DNA of 64,000 nucleotides from Epiperipatus broadwayi. Its lineage: Eukaryota > Onychophora > Udeonychophora > Euonychophora > Peripatidae. The stretch covers positions 10,653,649-10,717,648 of the forward strand of contig JAQFVV010000030.1 in the NCBI GenBank assembly GCA_028023455.1, read 5' to 3'. The position numbers and the translations under genes are program-made. Below are positions 21,813 to 35,205 of this stretch, piece after piece (the first letter of the stretch is position 1; each line of letters opens with the position of its first letter). The notes under the pieces are model-generated. The model was not told where the DNA came from and did no database searches. It was given only the letters and a program-made list of their open reading frames with translations.

Positions 21813-23137
21813 CATGGAATTATGGAAAAGCTGACATTTTAAAAATGATAGTTGACAAAGCTACAAGGTAATTGAAAGCACTTCTATGTTACGGTTATAC
21901 ATATAATTTTTATAAACTTTTAATTACTGTATTTTCAAATATTTATTTATAAATTTATATATATATTAGAAATGCTTTTTTCATATAAATTTTTACATAA
22001 TAGCTTAATTACTTATCACTATTATTTTATACAAATTTAAGATTTAACTCAATGTTGTTAAGACTTAATTAAATCAATATAAATAAATTTAATAAAGTAA
22101 TCTAAATAATATATTTAAAGTTTTTGTTTTTTGAATATATGTAATTGATTTTATAAAAAAGCTTTACTTGTTCTAATAAGATGTATAATTTTTTTTAAAA
22201 AAATACTTACATTTATAGTATGATATCTTTTGACATTTAAATATTCTTGAACCTTATGGCATTATTTATCTCTGAGTGTTAGTGTAAAAGATGGTATGTT
22301 ACCAACAAGTGTTTTGTGCGCTTGTAAAAATATATCAGATTATTAAAAAAAACTTAGATAAAAATTTTAGAAATTGTAATAGAGTCAACATAGATTGAAA
22401 TATATAGTGGATTTTGAATTTTATGACTATTAATTTTCTTTGTGTTACGATGTAGATAAATTTGTATAATTATTAATAAGTGCTTGATTTTTTTTTATGA
22501 AGTATTGATTTATCTATTTATCAACTTACATGTCTATTAAGGTATTAATTGTTTCATCTATTATCAACTTACATATCTGTTAAGTTAAAGATATCTAGTT
22601 CTTGAATTATATATTTACTCAATTATATTTATTGATTTATAGATTCATTGGCACTTAATAAATGTATGAATCTTTAGTAACTCTGATTTATATAAATTTA
22701 CTTGGGGGCAAGAAATTATAATAAAGTTATACTCTTATATGGAATTTGCATTATTAAAGTTTGGTCTTATTTTTAATTATTATTCATTATATTTTGGACT
22801 AATCCATTGTGTGGCTTAATAATATTTTACAGTAAGGATTAAGCCATTACTTAAATTTTAGCATCACATAGACATATCAATATTTTTGATGGTTGCCTAA
22901 TGTGAAGCATAAATAATATCATTTACCTGAAATTGACAGTTACATCTTTTCCCCCAGTGTATTAGGCAGCTTAAAATAATAATTTATAATAATATATACT
23001 ATTACATTTTTGGATGTTCGACAGTGAGACTTGATTAATATAAATCTATGAGCCAACTGGGCTTGAAAAACAATTTTACCTAGTTTATGTAAAGCCATTA
23101 GTAATATATATTATAACAGTCCGAAATGAGTCTTACT
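21813..23137. other. Intronic AT-rich DNA, nothing recognised
   Basis: No supported element, exon or ORF; possibly the decayed 3' tail of the plus-strand PLE fragment at its start. Confidence 0.5.
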
Positions 23138-23201
23138 GTATCTGCCATACAAGGCGCCACCAGGCATTTGAACCTGGAAAATTTATATAGTAGGCAGATA
23201 C
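23138..23201. repeat. Two-stem cruciform-like sequence
   Basis: Outer arms GTATCTGCC (23138-23146) and GGCAGATAC (23193-23201) enclose an inner hairpin CCAGG-CATTTGAA-CCTGG (23160-23177) and GGCGCC. On the minus strand the inner hairpin resembles a tRNA T-arm (CCAGG TTCAAATG CCTGG), so a tRNA-derived SINE relic is possible. It could equally be a structured RNA. No second copy was found in the window. Confidence 0.45.
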
Positions 23202-25681
23202 GTAAGTTAAGATTTACATTTTACAACATGTTTTATTCAGACCGTCAGCCCATGCCACTAGCTCAGTGAGATGCAGAGATTTATAAAATATAAATTCTTA
23301 TTCAAAAATATTTTCAATATTAAAATCAAAAATAAAAGAAGCCACTGCTAGTAGTTAATACACAAACATTTATTTATGCACGTATAGATAAAATTGAGGA
23401 ATAAAATTTATTATTTAGGTTGGTTATTAATTTAATTTTTAAATTTGGCTTTTTAGTTTGAACAATCCACACAGATTTGTTTAATAATATTTTTAAGAGT
23501 GTCGAGTATGAATAAACTCCATAGATTGCATTTGAAAATAAAACATTCTATCCCTTATTTAACCTTAGGCCAAAAGTTCACAGTCAAACTGACATCAATC
23601 CATCTGATACATTGATGTATTCAGTGCAGCATGAAATACAACAGCACAAATACTATACTGTCAGGAATGTACATCTGAACAGCATGGTTAAAGAAGACAT
23701 TGACTCTCATTCAGTACAAGAATGCTACATCTGTCTGGCAAGAAAAACAATAAAAAAACTCCATAGGAAGGAACTGTGTTTTCTGTCTTACTATCCCCTT
23801 CCATAGGCCAAAAAGTGGGTGTGCAGCATATAATGTGATCCTGCAAGTAGCGGACCTCATACATTTACTAATTACACTGATATATCCAATCCATTGATCC
23901 AATCTAACCATGAAACAAATAACCCAAGATTTACCCTTCCTTAAACTAACATAACTTTGCAAATCTATGCAGCCATTCATGCCCGACTTAAATTTAACAT
24001 TTATATAAGTTTGCACAGATGAATTTTATAAAAATTTGTTTTATAATGTTGAGTATAGATCAGCCATATAGATTCCATGGTTAAAAACATTTCAAAATAA
24101 ACATAAATGATCAAAATATAAAGTCATTGATGGAATTGCAGAGGGAAATTTACAAGAAATCCAATGGGATTCATCATAAGATGCCGCATTGACACCAATA
24201 ACTTAAAAGACATCCGAATAAATACATTTTAGATACTCAACGTAAGGTATCATTATTTACCGAATGTCTATATATTTTAATCAAATATGAAAACAAAAAC
24301 ATAATTAAACATTAACGAATCTATGCAAGCATCTAACCCAACTTAAATTTAATGCATTTAAATAATTTATACAATAAATATTACCATAAAAAATGGAAAT
24401 GATTTTTTTTTCAAACTCAAATGTATAAATTTAAACATTAATAATTGATTTGAAAGTTAAAAGTCAGATAAAAGTTCATTTTAAAATTTAGGTTAGCTGA
24501 ATATTAAAAGCTTGTCAAATCTTGATGAAAGTTCTTAATTACTTTTAAATTTTACAGTTCATATCTTACATTTGAAGAATCCCAGTTCCTGGTGCCAATT
24601 CCCATGACATCTCTATTGGAAGACTGGTCTGTTGTTCTGGAGGTGGCCTTAGCTGGTTCAATTCTGGTACTATTTGATTTCAGTACTCATTATGATTCGG
24701 GGTCTGCAATAATACCATTCATAATTCATCAGTCATTTTATTTGAAAATAGTGAGAGAGTGTGACAAGTGCGTCTTATCACACCTCTCAAAAAAAATCAA
24801 GCTGGAACTGTTTTTAATTTTAATATTTTTCCTTTAATACTGATCGTCCTGATTCACGGAACAATGGTTTCCTGTTCCAAATTTTCATTATGGTCCAAGC
24901 CTTCATTGCTGCTTCTATTGGACATCTAATTTATTTTTGTTTTCTTATCTATATTTCATCTGACTTTTTTATATAAGAGCCCCAATGGCTAGTTTGCTTT
25001 TCGTTTCATTTATAAAACAATCATTTCCATTTACTAAAATATTTTATCTTTAGATCTTGCACTTTTTTATAAAAAAAGTATGTTCAAATACTTTTTTTTT
25101 ATTTAAAAAAGAAATACTTTTAAAGTTTTGCATCTGTGCGAATATATATATACATACATTGAACAACTCTTTCTCTTTAATTTTAGCTTTTAGTTTTTTA
25201 TTTACGAACTTAAAAAAAATTTTATCCTAATTTTAAATTAATGTAACGGCATATACCATTATAATATATATAATAGAAAGTCAGATATCATGATTTATAT
25301 ATATAGCTTGCATTTACAAATATGTAAAATTAAGAGCTGTAAACAAGCTTTTTTTCTAATTTTTTATGATAAATGCTACCACAAGAGAAGGCATTCAAAT
25401 TATCTTTATCTAGGTTCATCCCCATCCCTAGTGAGGAGCTAGACACCAGATTAAAAAACCAACTCAAGATAAGCATTTATCTAATAGTTAACTTTCAATA
25501 TGAAGATCTGAAACCTTTAGAAATCTACATGTCTTTAAAGCCAGCTCTCCAACTGAAGAAATCATATGGGCCTGAACTTAATTTAGATATTCCATATATT
25601 AATAGGCTTAGCCATTTAATTTAGCCAAAGCTCCAACAGCAACATAATAATAGTAATAATAGAAAGTCAGATGTCACATGA

Positions 25682-25682
<1 letters not shown>
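23202..25682. other. Intronic DNA; no gene or element confirmed
   Basis: Slightly less AT-rich patches at about 23570-23990 and 24570-24800 look like old repeats. The second has an open frame with LVLFDFSTHYDS, faintly like the LDFSxAFDS box of a LINE reverse transcriptase, but no other RT motif accompanies it. Nothing else is supported. Confidence 0.4.

Positions 25683-25750
<68 letters not shown>
25683..25750. repeat. (TA)n microsatellite
   Basis: About 30 uninterrupted TA units. Confidence 0.95.
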
Positions 25751-26756
25751 TGCATTTACATAAAAAAAAATTTAAAAAAAAGCTTGCTTATTAGAATGCT
25801 CTTAATTTTATATATATTGTAACATTACATTATTTCTGTAAATTGGCAATTATAAATTTAAAACTAAAAATTTGATTGGCTTTAATTTTTATAGTTAAGC
25901 AAATGTATTAATCACTGTCATTGGTTGTAGAGCATAGAATATAATCATTATCATGTTAAAATAGTCTCTCATACCAATGTTTGTAAAAAATATAATGTTA
26001 TAAAATATTTTAAATGACTTTCAAGGTAGTTTTTTTTTAATAAACTCCTATATTTGTAAAAAGAAATGTATATGACTTTTGTTTCTAATATTACTAAGGA
26101 ATAAAATTATCAGTTGCATAAATCAAAAAAAGTGCTCACACACATAACAAATAATTCAAAAATAGAAATATAAAACAGAATAATAAATTCAAAAATTACA
26201 TTAAAATATTGTATTTATGTGAAGAATAAACATTTTGTATATTTTATATGTTGTGTGCATATGTATGGACATTTATGTATTTAAATGTAGTAAAAATTAA
26301 TTGATTTAGTTTACCAGAATATTATTAAACAAAAAATTATTTATTTAAAATTTAATTTAAATTTGTTTGAAATAAATATCTGATAACTTTATCATTATGA
26401 TTTATTTATTTGAATAAATATTTGTAAAAATCATTTTTTAAACCTGGGAATAAAAGTTTTACTACCTTGATTTAAAAATTTTTAACTTTTAACATTTTGC
26501 CCATTAAATACAATGACAACCTCTTCCAATATTTCATAAACAATGGAAGAAAACCCCAATATAGGATGAAGAATATTATGTTATCTAGACATCATGTGAT
26601 CATTGGTATAAAAATTGAAGTTCAGAAAATGCAGACAGAGTCGCTACAAATTTTCAGTACATGTAGGACCTAAACAGATTCAAAATTTTAAATAGCCATT
26701 TTGATTTCATCTATATGATGGCAGGTTGATCTTATGGATAGGCAAATATTTTGCTA
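25751..26756. other. Intronic AT-rich DNA, nothing recognised
   Basis: No supported feature. Confidence 0.5.
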
Positions 26757-26896
26757 GGTATTTTACTTTTTTTTTCTTTTTTTTTTATGTGTCATAGCAT
26801 CGGCCAAGAAGCAAACCCACAAACCCTGGACAACTGCTTGTAAGGCAGCTGTGCTGACCACTCGATCACCAATTCTTGACTGGTATTTTACTTTTT
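26757..26896 (-). mobile_element. tRNA-like mini-SINE, copy 3, with target duplication
   Basis: On the minus strand it reads TCAAGAATTGGTGATCGAGT, an anticodon-loop region CTTACAA, a weakened B-box GGTTTGCTTCT and GATGCTATGACACAT followed by A-rich sequence. A direct repeat GGTATTTTACTTTTT flanks it (from 26757 and from 26882), giving a 15-bp target duplication. Same family as the copies at 4.1, 4.4, 41.97 and 56.35 kb. Confidence 0.85.
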
Positions 26897-28159
26897 CTCA
26901 TCATTCTAGGAGAAATATAGACAATAACAAATTACAAAAAATTATTTAATTCATTCATTCACTCATTCATTTTTTATTTCAAAAAATCTCATTTATTATA
27001 GTCAAATGTTATGGAAAATAGACAAATTGACTTGTAAAATTAGTGTCTCACAATGTCCATAATCATTTGCTGTAGTATTTCAATTCAAAAATAATGGTAA
27101 ATACCTGATAGATTTGGGGAAAATTATACTTCTTAATTTCAAACAAGTGGCTGAAATATTTTTCAGAAACTATTATAAAAGAATTATTTTCTTCACATCA
27201 AGAAAGGATGAATATAAATCTCAATAGTAAATTTATCTCTTCAGTTATGAAGGAAAGCATTTTTAATGATAATTTATTAAATCAACTACGCCTCATATAA
27301 ACTTGTTGCTAAAGAAATGAATTTTAATTCAAAAGTAATGAAAATCATTTTATTATAGATAACAAACTATGTGCTTTATCAGAGATGTGATCAGAATTAC
27401 TGACAGCATGGATTAAAGATCAATCATTTCAGATCTTAAATTAATAGAATACTGAATGCTAAATTTTTGGATAAATTTGTACCATCAGTTCAAAGGAATT
27501 TAACTGATGTGTGTAACAAACTATGAGTATATATCCAGTCCTTAAGGAATTGCATTACAGATTATCCATACTAAATATTTAAATAACATTCCTGAATTAT
27601 GGATTATCTTCCACTTCTCCTTCTTATTTACATTGCTGAATTATATATAATGTATGAAATACACCTTAATTTAACTATACAATGCAGTTTTAACATAAGA
27701 TTTATTTATCTCCTTGCCTACAGTTTTTAATTAAAGGAGTAAGAGAGGTGAGGATTATAAAAGCTCTGATGATGACTGCTGGAAAGTTGAAACTGTATGA
27801 AAGAGGAGATAAATAAATCATCTTTAAAACTGTATTGTAGAGTGTAAATTAAGATGTATTTGGTATATTATATTATTAAATTATGGATTATCAAAGTAAA
27901 TATTGAATATAATGAACATTCTAAATTATAAATAGTCTTAAAAACAGATTGTGTTAAATGTAAATTATCTTGAAATAACAGGCACACTAAATGGAATTTA
28001 ATAATCTTTATGCTATTCCCAGAAAAAAAGATCTTACAAAAGTGAAATGAATTGTGTAATAAAATCAGAAGGATTATTTAATATATTTTTTCATAATCAT
28101 TTCGTTTTTAATTAATTAATATTATAATTTTTTCTCAAATATTACTATGCTTAAGTACA
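26897..28159. other. Intronic AT-rich DNA, nothing recognised
   Basis: Around 27690 and 27820 a short segment recurs in inverted orientation (TAAGATTTATTTATCTCCT versus GAGGAGATAAATAAATCATC), suggesting a small old foldback at about 27620-27860. No coding. Confidence 0.45.
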
Positions 28160-28532
<373 letters not shown>

Positions 28533-29961
28533 GAGATTGAAAGGGATCAAATATGATTTATTTTAGGTTTAGGTAAAAATGTAAGTAACTATCAAACTTA
28601 GATAAAACTATTATATGTTGCAAATATTAATAATGTTTTTTAGGTTTTTAAATTTTCAACCTCAGAGTTAAGTGGAGTTAATTATCCTTATGAAGGTGAG
28701 TAAATCTGTAAAGAATATTTTATGCATTACTCTTACCTGTTAGTATTGATAAGCATCTTGGTGATATAGTTATATATGTGTTAGCAGAGTAGCACTCTTG
28801 ATGTTTAAGCCTGCAATTGAATTCAGTAAAGGGATCTTGAGGCAAAATAAATACCCAAAGTGGTAAATATTATCTGTGGTGTTAAGCAATGATTTGTACT
28901 TTCTCCAATATGTAGTAAATGAGGTTGATTAATAGATGATTGGTTAGTAAAACAAACTATTTAAGAATGCTTATAAAACATTTATTTTTTATGATGATGA
29001 TCATCCAATATTAAAATTAAGGATTATTTTGAAATAATAAACAACCTATTCCTATCTTCACAACACTGATCCCAAGTTCAAATTAGATTTAGGAATTAAA
29101 CAGTAATATTTATTAGATGCTTTATTTAATTTTTTTTTATTGTTATTATTTATTATTGTTATTGATTTTATATTATGCAAAAAAGAAATTGTTAATTTTT
29201 AACACTTCTCTTTTGTTGTTCATTAAAGATACATCATCACTGCAAAATGCACGATATTAAAGGTCATATTTGAAATATAAACTTACATACAAAACTTATC
29301 TGGATTAAATATATCATTATTGCATTAATGCTATCTGAAACGTAAAAGTATTGGACAGGATAGTATATGTAAAATCCTTTTAACATTGTCGTATTCTAGA
29401 ATGCCCAAATACATTTGATATTCATGCATTTATTTTCTTATTTTAGATAATCTTGAGTTATATTATTGACTAACTTTATATCTAAATTTGCTAGCCTTAT
29501 TTTTAAAATACAGATTACAAAACATAAATTTGTATAAATGTTATTGTTAAAATAGACTAAGATTATGAGTATACATACTATTATATAATCCCGAGAAAAT
29601 TATTTATTAACTATGAATGATTATTAAAATATAGAATAGTTTAGTCTATGTGACAATAGATAAAACTTGTATGCACAATAATTCCAAGTCATCTGAGATA
29701 TAGAAGATGCTTTTCAATTTTCATCTACACCAAAATCTTAACCATATCTCCAAATTGTGACTTTGATGCATCATCTTTGTTGGTTCTTAACTAAACCAAA
29801 CTAGCCAAATCAAATAAACTCTAAAATATAACCACTGATTGTGATTTAGAGTTTATTATCTTTGTTTACTCTTATGTAGTTGTGAATTTGGAGTAAATTT
29901 GTTTATTTTATTGATTAGTTAAGCTTTAGGCTTTTAAGATTTATATATTGTGCCAGTCAAA
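28533..29961. other. Intronic AT-rich DNA, nothing recognised
   Basis: No supported feature. Confidence 0.5.

Positions 29962-30034
<73 letters not shown>
29962..30034. repeat. (GATA)n microsatellite
   Basis: About 18 uninterrupted ATAG/GATA units. Confidence 0.95.
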
Positions 30035-30035
<1 letters not shown>

Positions 30036-32889
30036 TAAAATGGGTAGGAGTACGATGACTCTGATTATATAAATTTACAATTAATCTTGATCTGTTCCAG
30101 CTGCACTTTCACTAGCAGCAAACCAGCTCTTCAAGCAGAGAAGTCTGATACAGAAGATGGATAAGACCAATGATACCTATAATCAGACTGAGGCTATACA
30201 AAGTGTAATTTGTGGCCACCTTTCCAGATTATAGAACTTCTTGACTGCTAAATTCAAACCCCTGCCATCCGAAGCATTTTATTTCTTTCTAGGTAAAACC
30301 CCATCACAAGTTATAATTAGCATGCTTAGATGACAGGTATATAATTTAGTGCTTGATTACTTCCTAGCTAACTCTTTTATTTAAGTATAGGGGATACCAA
30401 CTATAATGTATTGCTTAATACTTACATTTAACTATAGAATATCTGTTAGTGGCGTAATTATCCAAGAGAAGTGACCAAACAATACTTAACAAACAAACGA
30501 TTTATTTAAAAACACTTCTAGTCAAAAAGGTGATTATAAAATATTATAATAAATAACATTATAAGTTTATTTAAACACTTCTAGTTAAAATATTTGAGAA
30601 TGAATAATGCTATATTTAAAACATTTAAATCCAAATACGCACACACATATTGAAATATAAATTCATTATTCAGCGGAAAGCTTTGAAAATATTAAAATAC
30701 ATTATGAGAAAATTAAATACACATGCACATACTAGGATTGATTTTATATAATGACTTATAGAAGACACTTAAATATTGCTATGGCTATCAACGTTCAACA
30801 AAGTCTTTTATTCGAACTCGATCAGTTTATGAATGGGAATACAAGAGTTCATAGTTACCTAGAATTTTTTGCACTTTAGAGATATGACTCCTCACCTTTT
30901 CTTGTGGTATTGGTCACCAATTGGTTAGTTTTTTGGACTTTACTAATAATTTTGGTTCCTGGATGACTTCTGAGATAAATATTACTTGACTGTTCAGATC
31001 TTTATGCAGGCATAACTTCTAGATGGAGGACTTCTGATGTTCTGGAGGACCAGGACTGAAGACTGAATGTATACTCTGGGGATGTCTAGTATTGCATGGT
31101 GTTAAATGTTTCTTTGGTGAATGTGAAGACACCTACTCACATGCTGGGGATGCTAGTAGCTTTCCCCATTTTCTCTTCTCTGGAAACTCTTCTATGGTAG
31201 AAATATGAATACACCAGCACTATATAGTTATAGTAGTCTTAATCTTGATGATTAATATGCATGAAGAATAAAGAATAGTGAAGAATAATAATGAATGGAT
31301 TTTTTAGTCCTTTTATATGACTTCTCTTCATTGTTCCTCTAGTTATCACTCCGAGCTGGTTTAATTAATTTGCAAATTTTATTAACTACATTCCCATCTG
31401 CATTTTTTAGTAGATTAATATAGTCTTTGGGTAAGATACCATCTTGGGTCATTTTCCATTATTTTCATTTAATGCAATTTAGAGTTATTATTCCCTTTCT
31501 TCTTTTTATCTACATATACGTGGATTTAAGTTTATATGCTTTCTTTTCATATTTTAATTCAATTTTCATTTTTACAAACACACATTTTTTTTAAGTTTAT
31601 GAAAAGAGAGAACTATAGTTTTAATTTTTTACTTAGTTAACCCCCCCCCTCCTGCCTATTTGCTCTTTGACTATTACAACTCATATATATATATATTAAA
31701 TTGACAAGATGACGCAATGCTTTGCCCTTTGGTGATTTGCGTCTCCTAAAAAAAAAACTCTTCAAACATTTTAATATTAATATTTCATTTATTAAAACTT
31801 AACTTATTTCTTTTGTGAAATTTAATCCAATCATTTACTAATAAATGATGCCGCAGTATTTTTATTTTTTAAAATTTTGTTTTAAAATCTTAAACTAACC
31901 ATAATTTTTCTTTAAAAAATTATGAAACCTATAGTGATAGTCACTAGCAGTACAATATATATATGTATGTGTGCTTGTTTAATTAAATTTAACCCAGTCA
32001 ACACTTAAATATGTCATTGCTTTAACATATTATATATTGGTTTAGTAGTGTTAAATTCTATCATTACATATTTATAATGCGTTGAATTGTATCCAAAATT
32101 ATTCAAATAAATATTAGAAATTCTACTTTATAGATGTAAATTAAATCAGTTTAAAATATAGTTGTTCAACCTCATACTTTTCATTATCTGATTTTAGCTT
32201 CCTAATATGTAGCTTAGTTTGCATTTGAAGATGAATTCATTTTTCTGCTTAATAGTTAGACAATAATATAATGAATTGCTTTAAATTATTACACATTTAT
32301 TTACTGTTGTTTAACTTTTATTTTACTTTTACATATATATATATTATAACATTGGGGTCATGTGTGTGTATTTTAAAAAAAATAGTTAAATATATAGGGT
32401 ATATGTGTTCAAGTGTATCAGTGTTATGAGGTAGAGTGGAGAATGGTGAGTTGTTTGAAAGTCTGTGCTCATATATCCTATATATTACATATGTAGAAGA
32501 GGTATATAATAAGCCTGTGTTTCAGTTAATAATAGTTAAAAAAAATTTAATGAGGTTTTTTTAAGATCAAAAATAAAAGTATACTTGCTTATATTCAATG
32601 TCTATATTAATTATTGTTTTTAAATCATGTACTTCCATAATTATAATTCAGATTTAAAATTTTTATTAAATATAGTTTTTGATAAACCTCACTTTAATTA
32701 AAATGAAATATTATGTAAAAAACATTATATTAATAGATAAGGTAGAATATATCAAATGAACTGAATTACAAGACAAAATAACTATGCAAAAAATATTTGA
32801 ACAAAGCATATTACATTTACAAATTGAAATGTGCTGTCTGGGAGAAATTATAAAAGATGAAATAATTATTTTGTTAAATAGTGTTTTGA
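30035..32889. other. Intronic DNA; no gene or element confirmed
   Basis: The patches 30080-30290 and 30780-31330 are less AT-rich and look like old dispersed repeats, but I recognise no domain or terminus. Around 32400-32490 there is a weak relic of the family 1 PLE terminal repeat (TCAAGTGTATCAGTGTTATGAG, then GTTTGAAAGTCTGTG). Confidence 0.4.
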
Positions 32890-33182
32890 ATTAATGTCAG
32901 AGAATGTTCAATGGTATGGGTGGCCAAAGAGTTGGAAGTTGGAGTATATTGAAGCCTTTGCTATCTTAATATAACCTGAGCACTGATTATATATGTGTGT
33001 GGGGGAGATGATAATCTGGACCAACTGATGAGTGCTGGTTTAGCATGAAATGTGTATATTGGTGATTATTTATCTTTTCTACATGTGTGTGGTCTTGTGT
33101 GTCAGTGGTATGAGATAATGTGGATAGTTAAAGGATGCTTGAAAGTCTGAGTTCAAATCCCCTATATTTACAATTAATACCA
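32890..33182 (+). mobile_element. PLE terminal repeat, family 1, single copy with hammerhead
   Basis: Shares GAGCACTGATTATATATGTG, the hammerhead hairpin, CTTTTCTACATGTGTGTG and TTGAAAGTCTG with the inverted pair at 43198-43715, and the hairpin with 7718-8390. No coding sequence is attached, so it is probably a solo terminal repeat. The foldback element at 33183 abuts it. Confidence 0.75.
33010..33074 (+). ncRNA. Hammerhead ribozyme, family 1, all core bases present
   Basis: Stem I pairs GATAA (33010-33014) with TTATC (33070-33074) and ACCAA (33020-33024) with TTGGT (33059-33063), separated by an internal loop as in type I hammerheads. The core is CTGATGA (33025-33031). Stem II is GTGCT-GGTTT-AGCAT, with one G-U. 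GAA is at 33047-33049. The short stem III is ATG-TG-TAT, and the cleavage-position A is at 33058. All essential positions are kept, in contrast to the sister copies at 8.28 and 43.4-43.6 kb. The best candidate for an active ribozyme in this family. Confidence 0.72.
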
Positions 33183-33369
33183 AATATATCAAATTTAAGC
33201 GTAAATAGATAATATTATAATAACATGAAAGCTAAACACCTTCAAACAGATACGCTTTTATTCCATCTGATTGGCTGTCACGTAAGCATGTTTAAAGCGT
33301 ATCTGTTTGAAGGTGTTTAGCTTTCACGCTATTATAATATTATCTGTTTATGCTTAAATTTGATATATT
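33183..33369. mobile_element. Foldback/MITE-like element with 76-bp arms
   Basis: The arms 33183-33258 and 33293-33369 are near-perfect inverted copies (AATATATCAAATTTAAGC at the outer end, CAAACAGATACGCTTT at the inner end). They are separated by a 34-bp spacer containing CATCTGATTGGCTGTCACG. A partial copy with the same spacer and one inner arm lies at 33622-33683. No coding. Confidence 0.85.
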
Positions 33370-33621
33370 TACATTTATTAATATCATTTCATTAGATTTA
33401 AAAATATTGCTTCATTGTAAATCGGATGATTTCGCATTGTTAATTTATATATATAATATTTAGTGGATTAAATGTGAAGGTATTTAAGCTTCACACTCTT
33501 AGTTCAAAATGCTTGAGTCTGGCTTATTTAAATAAAATTGAGGCATATATTAAGATGGGTCCCATCTTTTTCTAATAGTTCTGGCTTGTGTTTTAGAATT
33601 TAGAGTTCCATGTGATGTCAT

Positions 33622-33690
33622 TATTCCATCTGATTGGCTGTCACGTAAGCATGTTTAAAGTGTATCTGTTTGGAGGTGTTTAATTAATAC
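33622..33690. mobile_element. Partial copy of the 33183 foldback element
   Basis: Repeats the spacer ATTCCATCTGATTGGCTGTC and the inner arm GTATCTGTTTGGAGGTGTTTA. Confidence 0.8.
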
Positions 33691-35135
33691 CAAAATAAAA
33701 TAAGAAGACAGATAAAAAATCCATTCTAATCTCTGAATATATCAGTTAAAAAACCATGATTTTTATGCTTGAAAGGATAACTGCCTTTTATTATCAAACT
33801 TTTGGTGAGAATTAAGCTTCATTAATGAAAGTAATGAAATATTGATTACTTGTGCTAAAAAAATTAATTTATTCATGCTAACACATAACCAAGTCAAATC
33901 AAAATTAAATGTTAAAAAAGTCTATAACATTGGAAATAAACCCATACTTCCATAAGTTCATTTAAATCTGTTATTCTAATATTCAAATTGAAGAATATTT
34001 AGCTTCTAATATTTATATTAAAATGTTAATATTTTCTTGTTATATATCTTTGTAAGTTGAGTATATGCATGCAATTAATATATTTATATCTATAAACAAA
34101 GCTAATAATTTGAATTAAAATAAAATTATTTATTAAATATTATTTTAAGATATTTAAGCTTTTAATCTACTATTATATAAAAAAAATTACTAGAGAATTT
34201 GTAATTGAAAGAAGACAATTTAAAAAAAATAATGATATGAAACTATTTTTAAATGATCATGATAGAAAATTGAATGTATGGAACACTGAAAAATGATACA
34301 AAAATCATTACTAGTAATATAAAAAATATAACTGAATTGGCTAGAAGAACTATAAAAGACAATAAGAATGTTAATTCTTTCTTGAAAATTTCTGATCTAT
34401 TTTGAAGTGGTACTTTATTTTAAATTTTCCAATCATATTTGATCAGTCATTATGCTCATAGATGTATTATTGTATTGTGGTAAATAGTTTTCATTTCAGT
34501 AGTAGATGGTAAAAATTATCAACAAAGTATAATGCACTATGGTTCAATGTTAAATTGCAAAACTCAGTTTACACAAAATGGCAGAATTTGTTGAAATTTT
34601 ATTTGTCAAGCAGAAATAATCATAAGAAATCTATTCTTAATAAAAGTAATTTTATTTCTTCATTTTTTGCAATCTGTTGTTATTATATATATGTAATACT
34701 TATTATAAATATTGCCTATAATTAAAAGAAATCAAATTTAGAAATAATTATATTCTAAAATAGTACTTTCTAGGAAGGATATGAACTGTAACCATTGTAA
34801 GTTAATTGCTTTTCTTTATGCTCTCAAAGTAAAATGTACTCAACATTTCTGCTTATATATTTGCATTATGATCCTAATACAACTCTTTATATGGCAGTTT
34901 GTAAAGCTTTAATTTGTCTTTAAGCAATAATGTTTTAAATGCCACATTGAATATACTACTATTTTGAATTATTTAGCAATTACTAATTTATAAGCTCTCT
35001 AAACATCCTGAATAACGTTCACTATATAGAAGATGAATGGTGGCATTCAATCAAAACATCAATATAATGCTAATATTTACAATAAGCAAATATACATAGA
35101 GAGAAATTTGAAATATATATTCACTTCTTTCCCAG
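33691..35135. other. Intronic AT-rich DNA, nothing recognised
   Basis: No supported feature. Confidence 0.5.
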
Positions 35136-35147
35136 GGATACTTTTCC

Positions 35148-35193
<46 letters not shown>

Positions 35194-35205
35194 GGAAAAG
35201 TATCC
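35136..35205. repeat. Perfect hairpin: GGATACTTTTCCTTTAA arms around (TA)n
   Basis: GGATACTTTTCCTTTAA and its exact reverse complement flank an uninterrupted TA run, so the whole 70 bp is self-complementary. It is probably a tiny palindromic element or a replication-slippage product. No second copy in the window. Confidence 0.85.

Noticed and set aside
24592-24837. Open frame with LVLFDFSTHYDS, resembling the first aspartate box of a LINE reverse transcriptase
   Set aside because: No other RT motif (GxPQGS-like, YxDD) lies nearby in any frame, so one short match is not enough.
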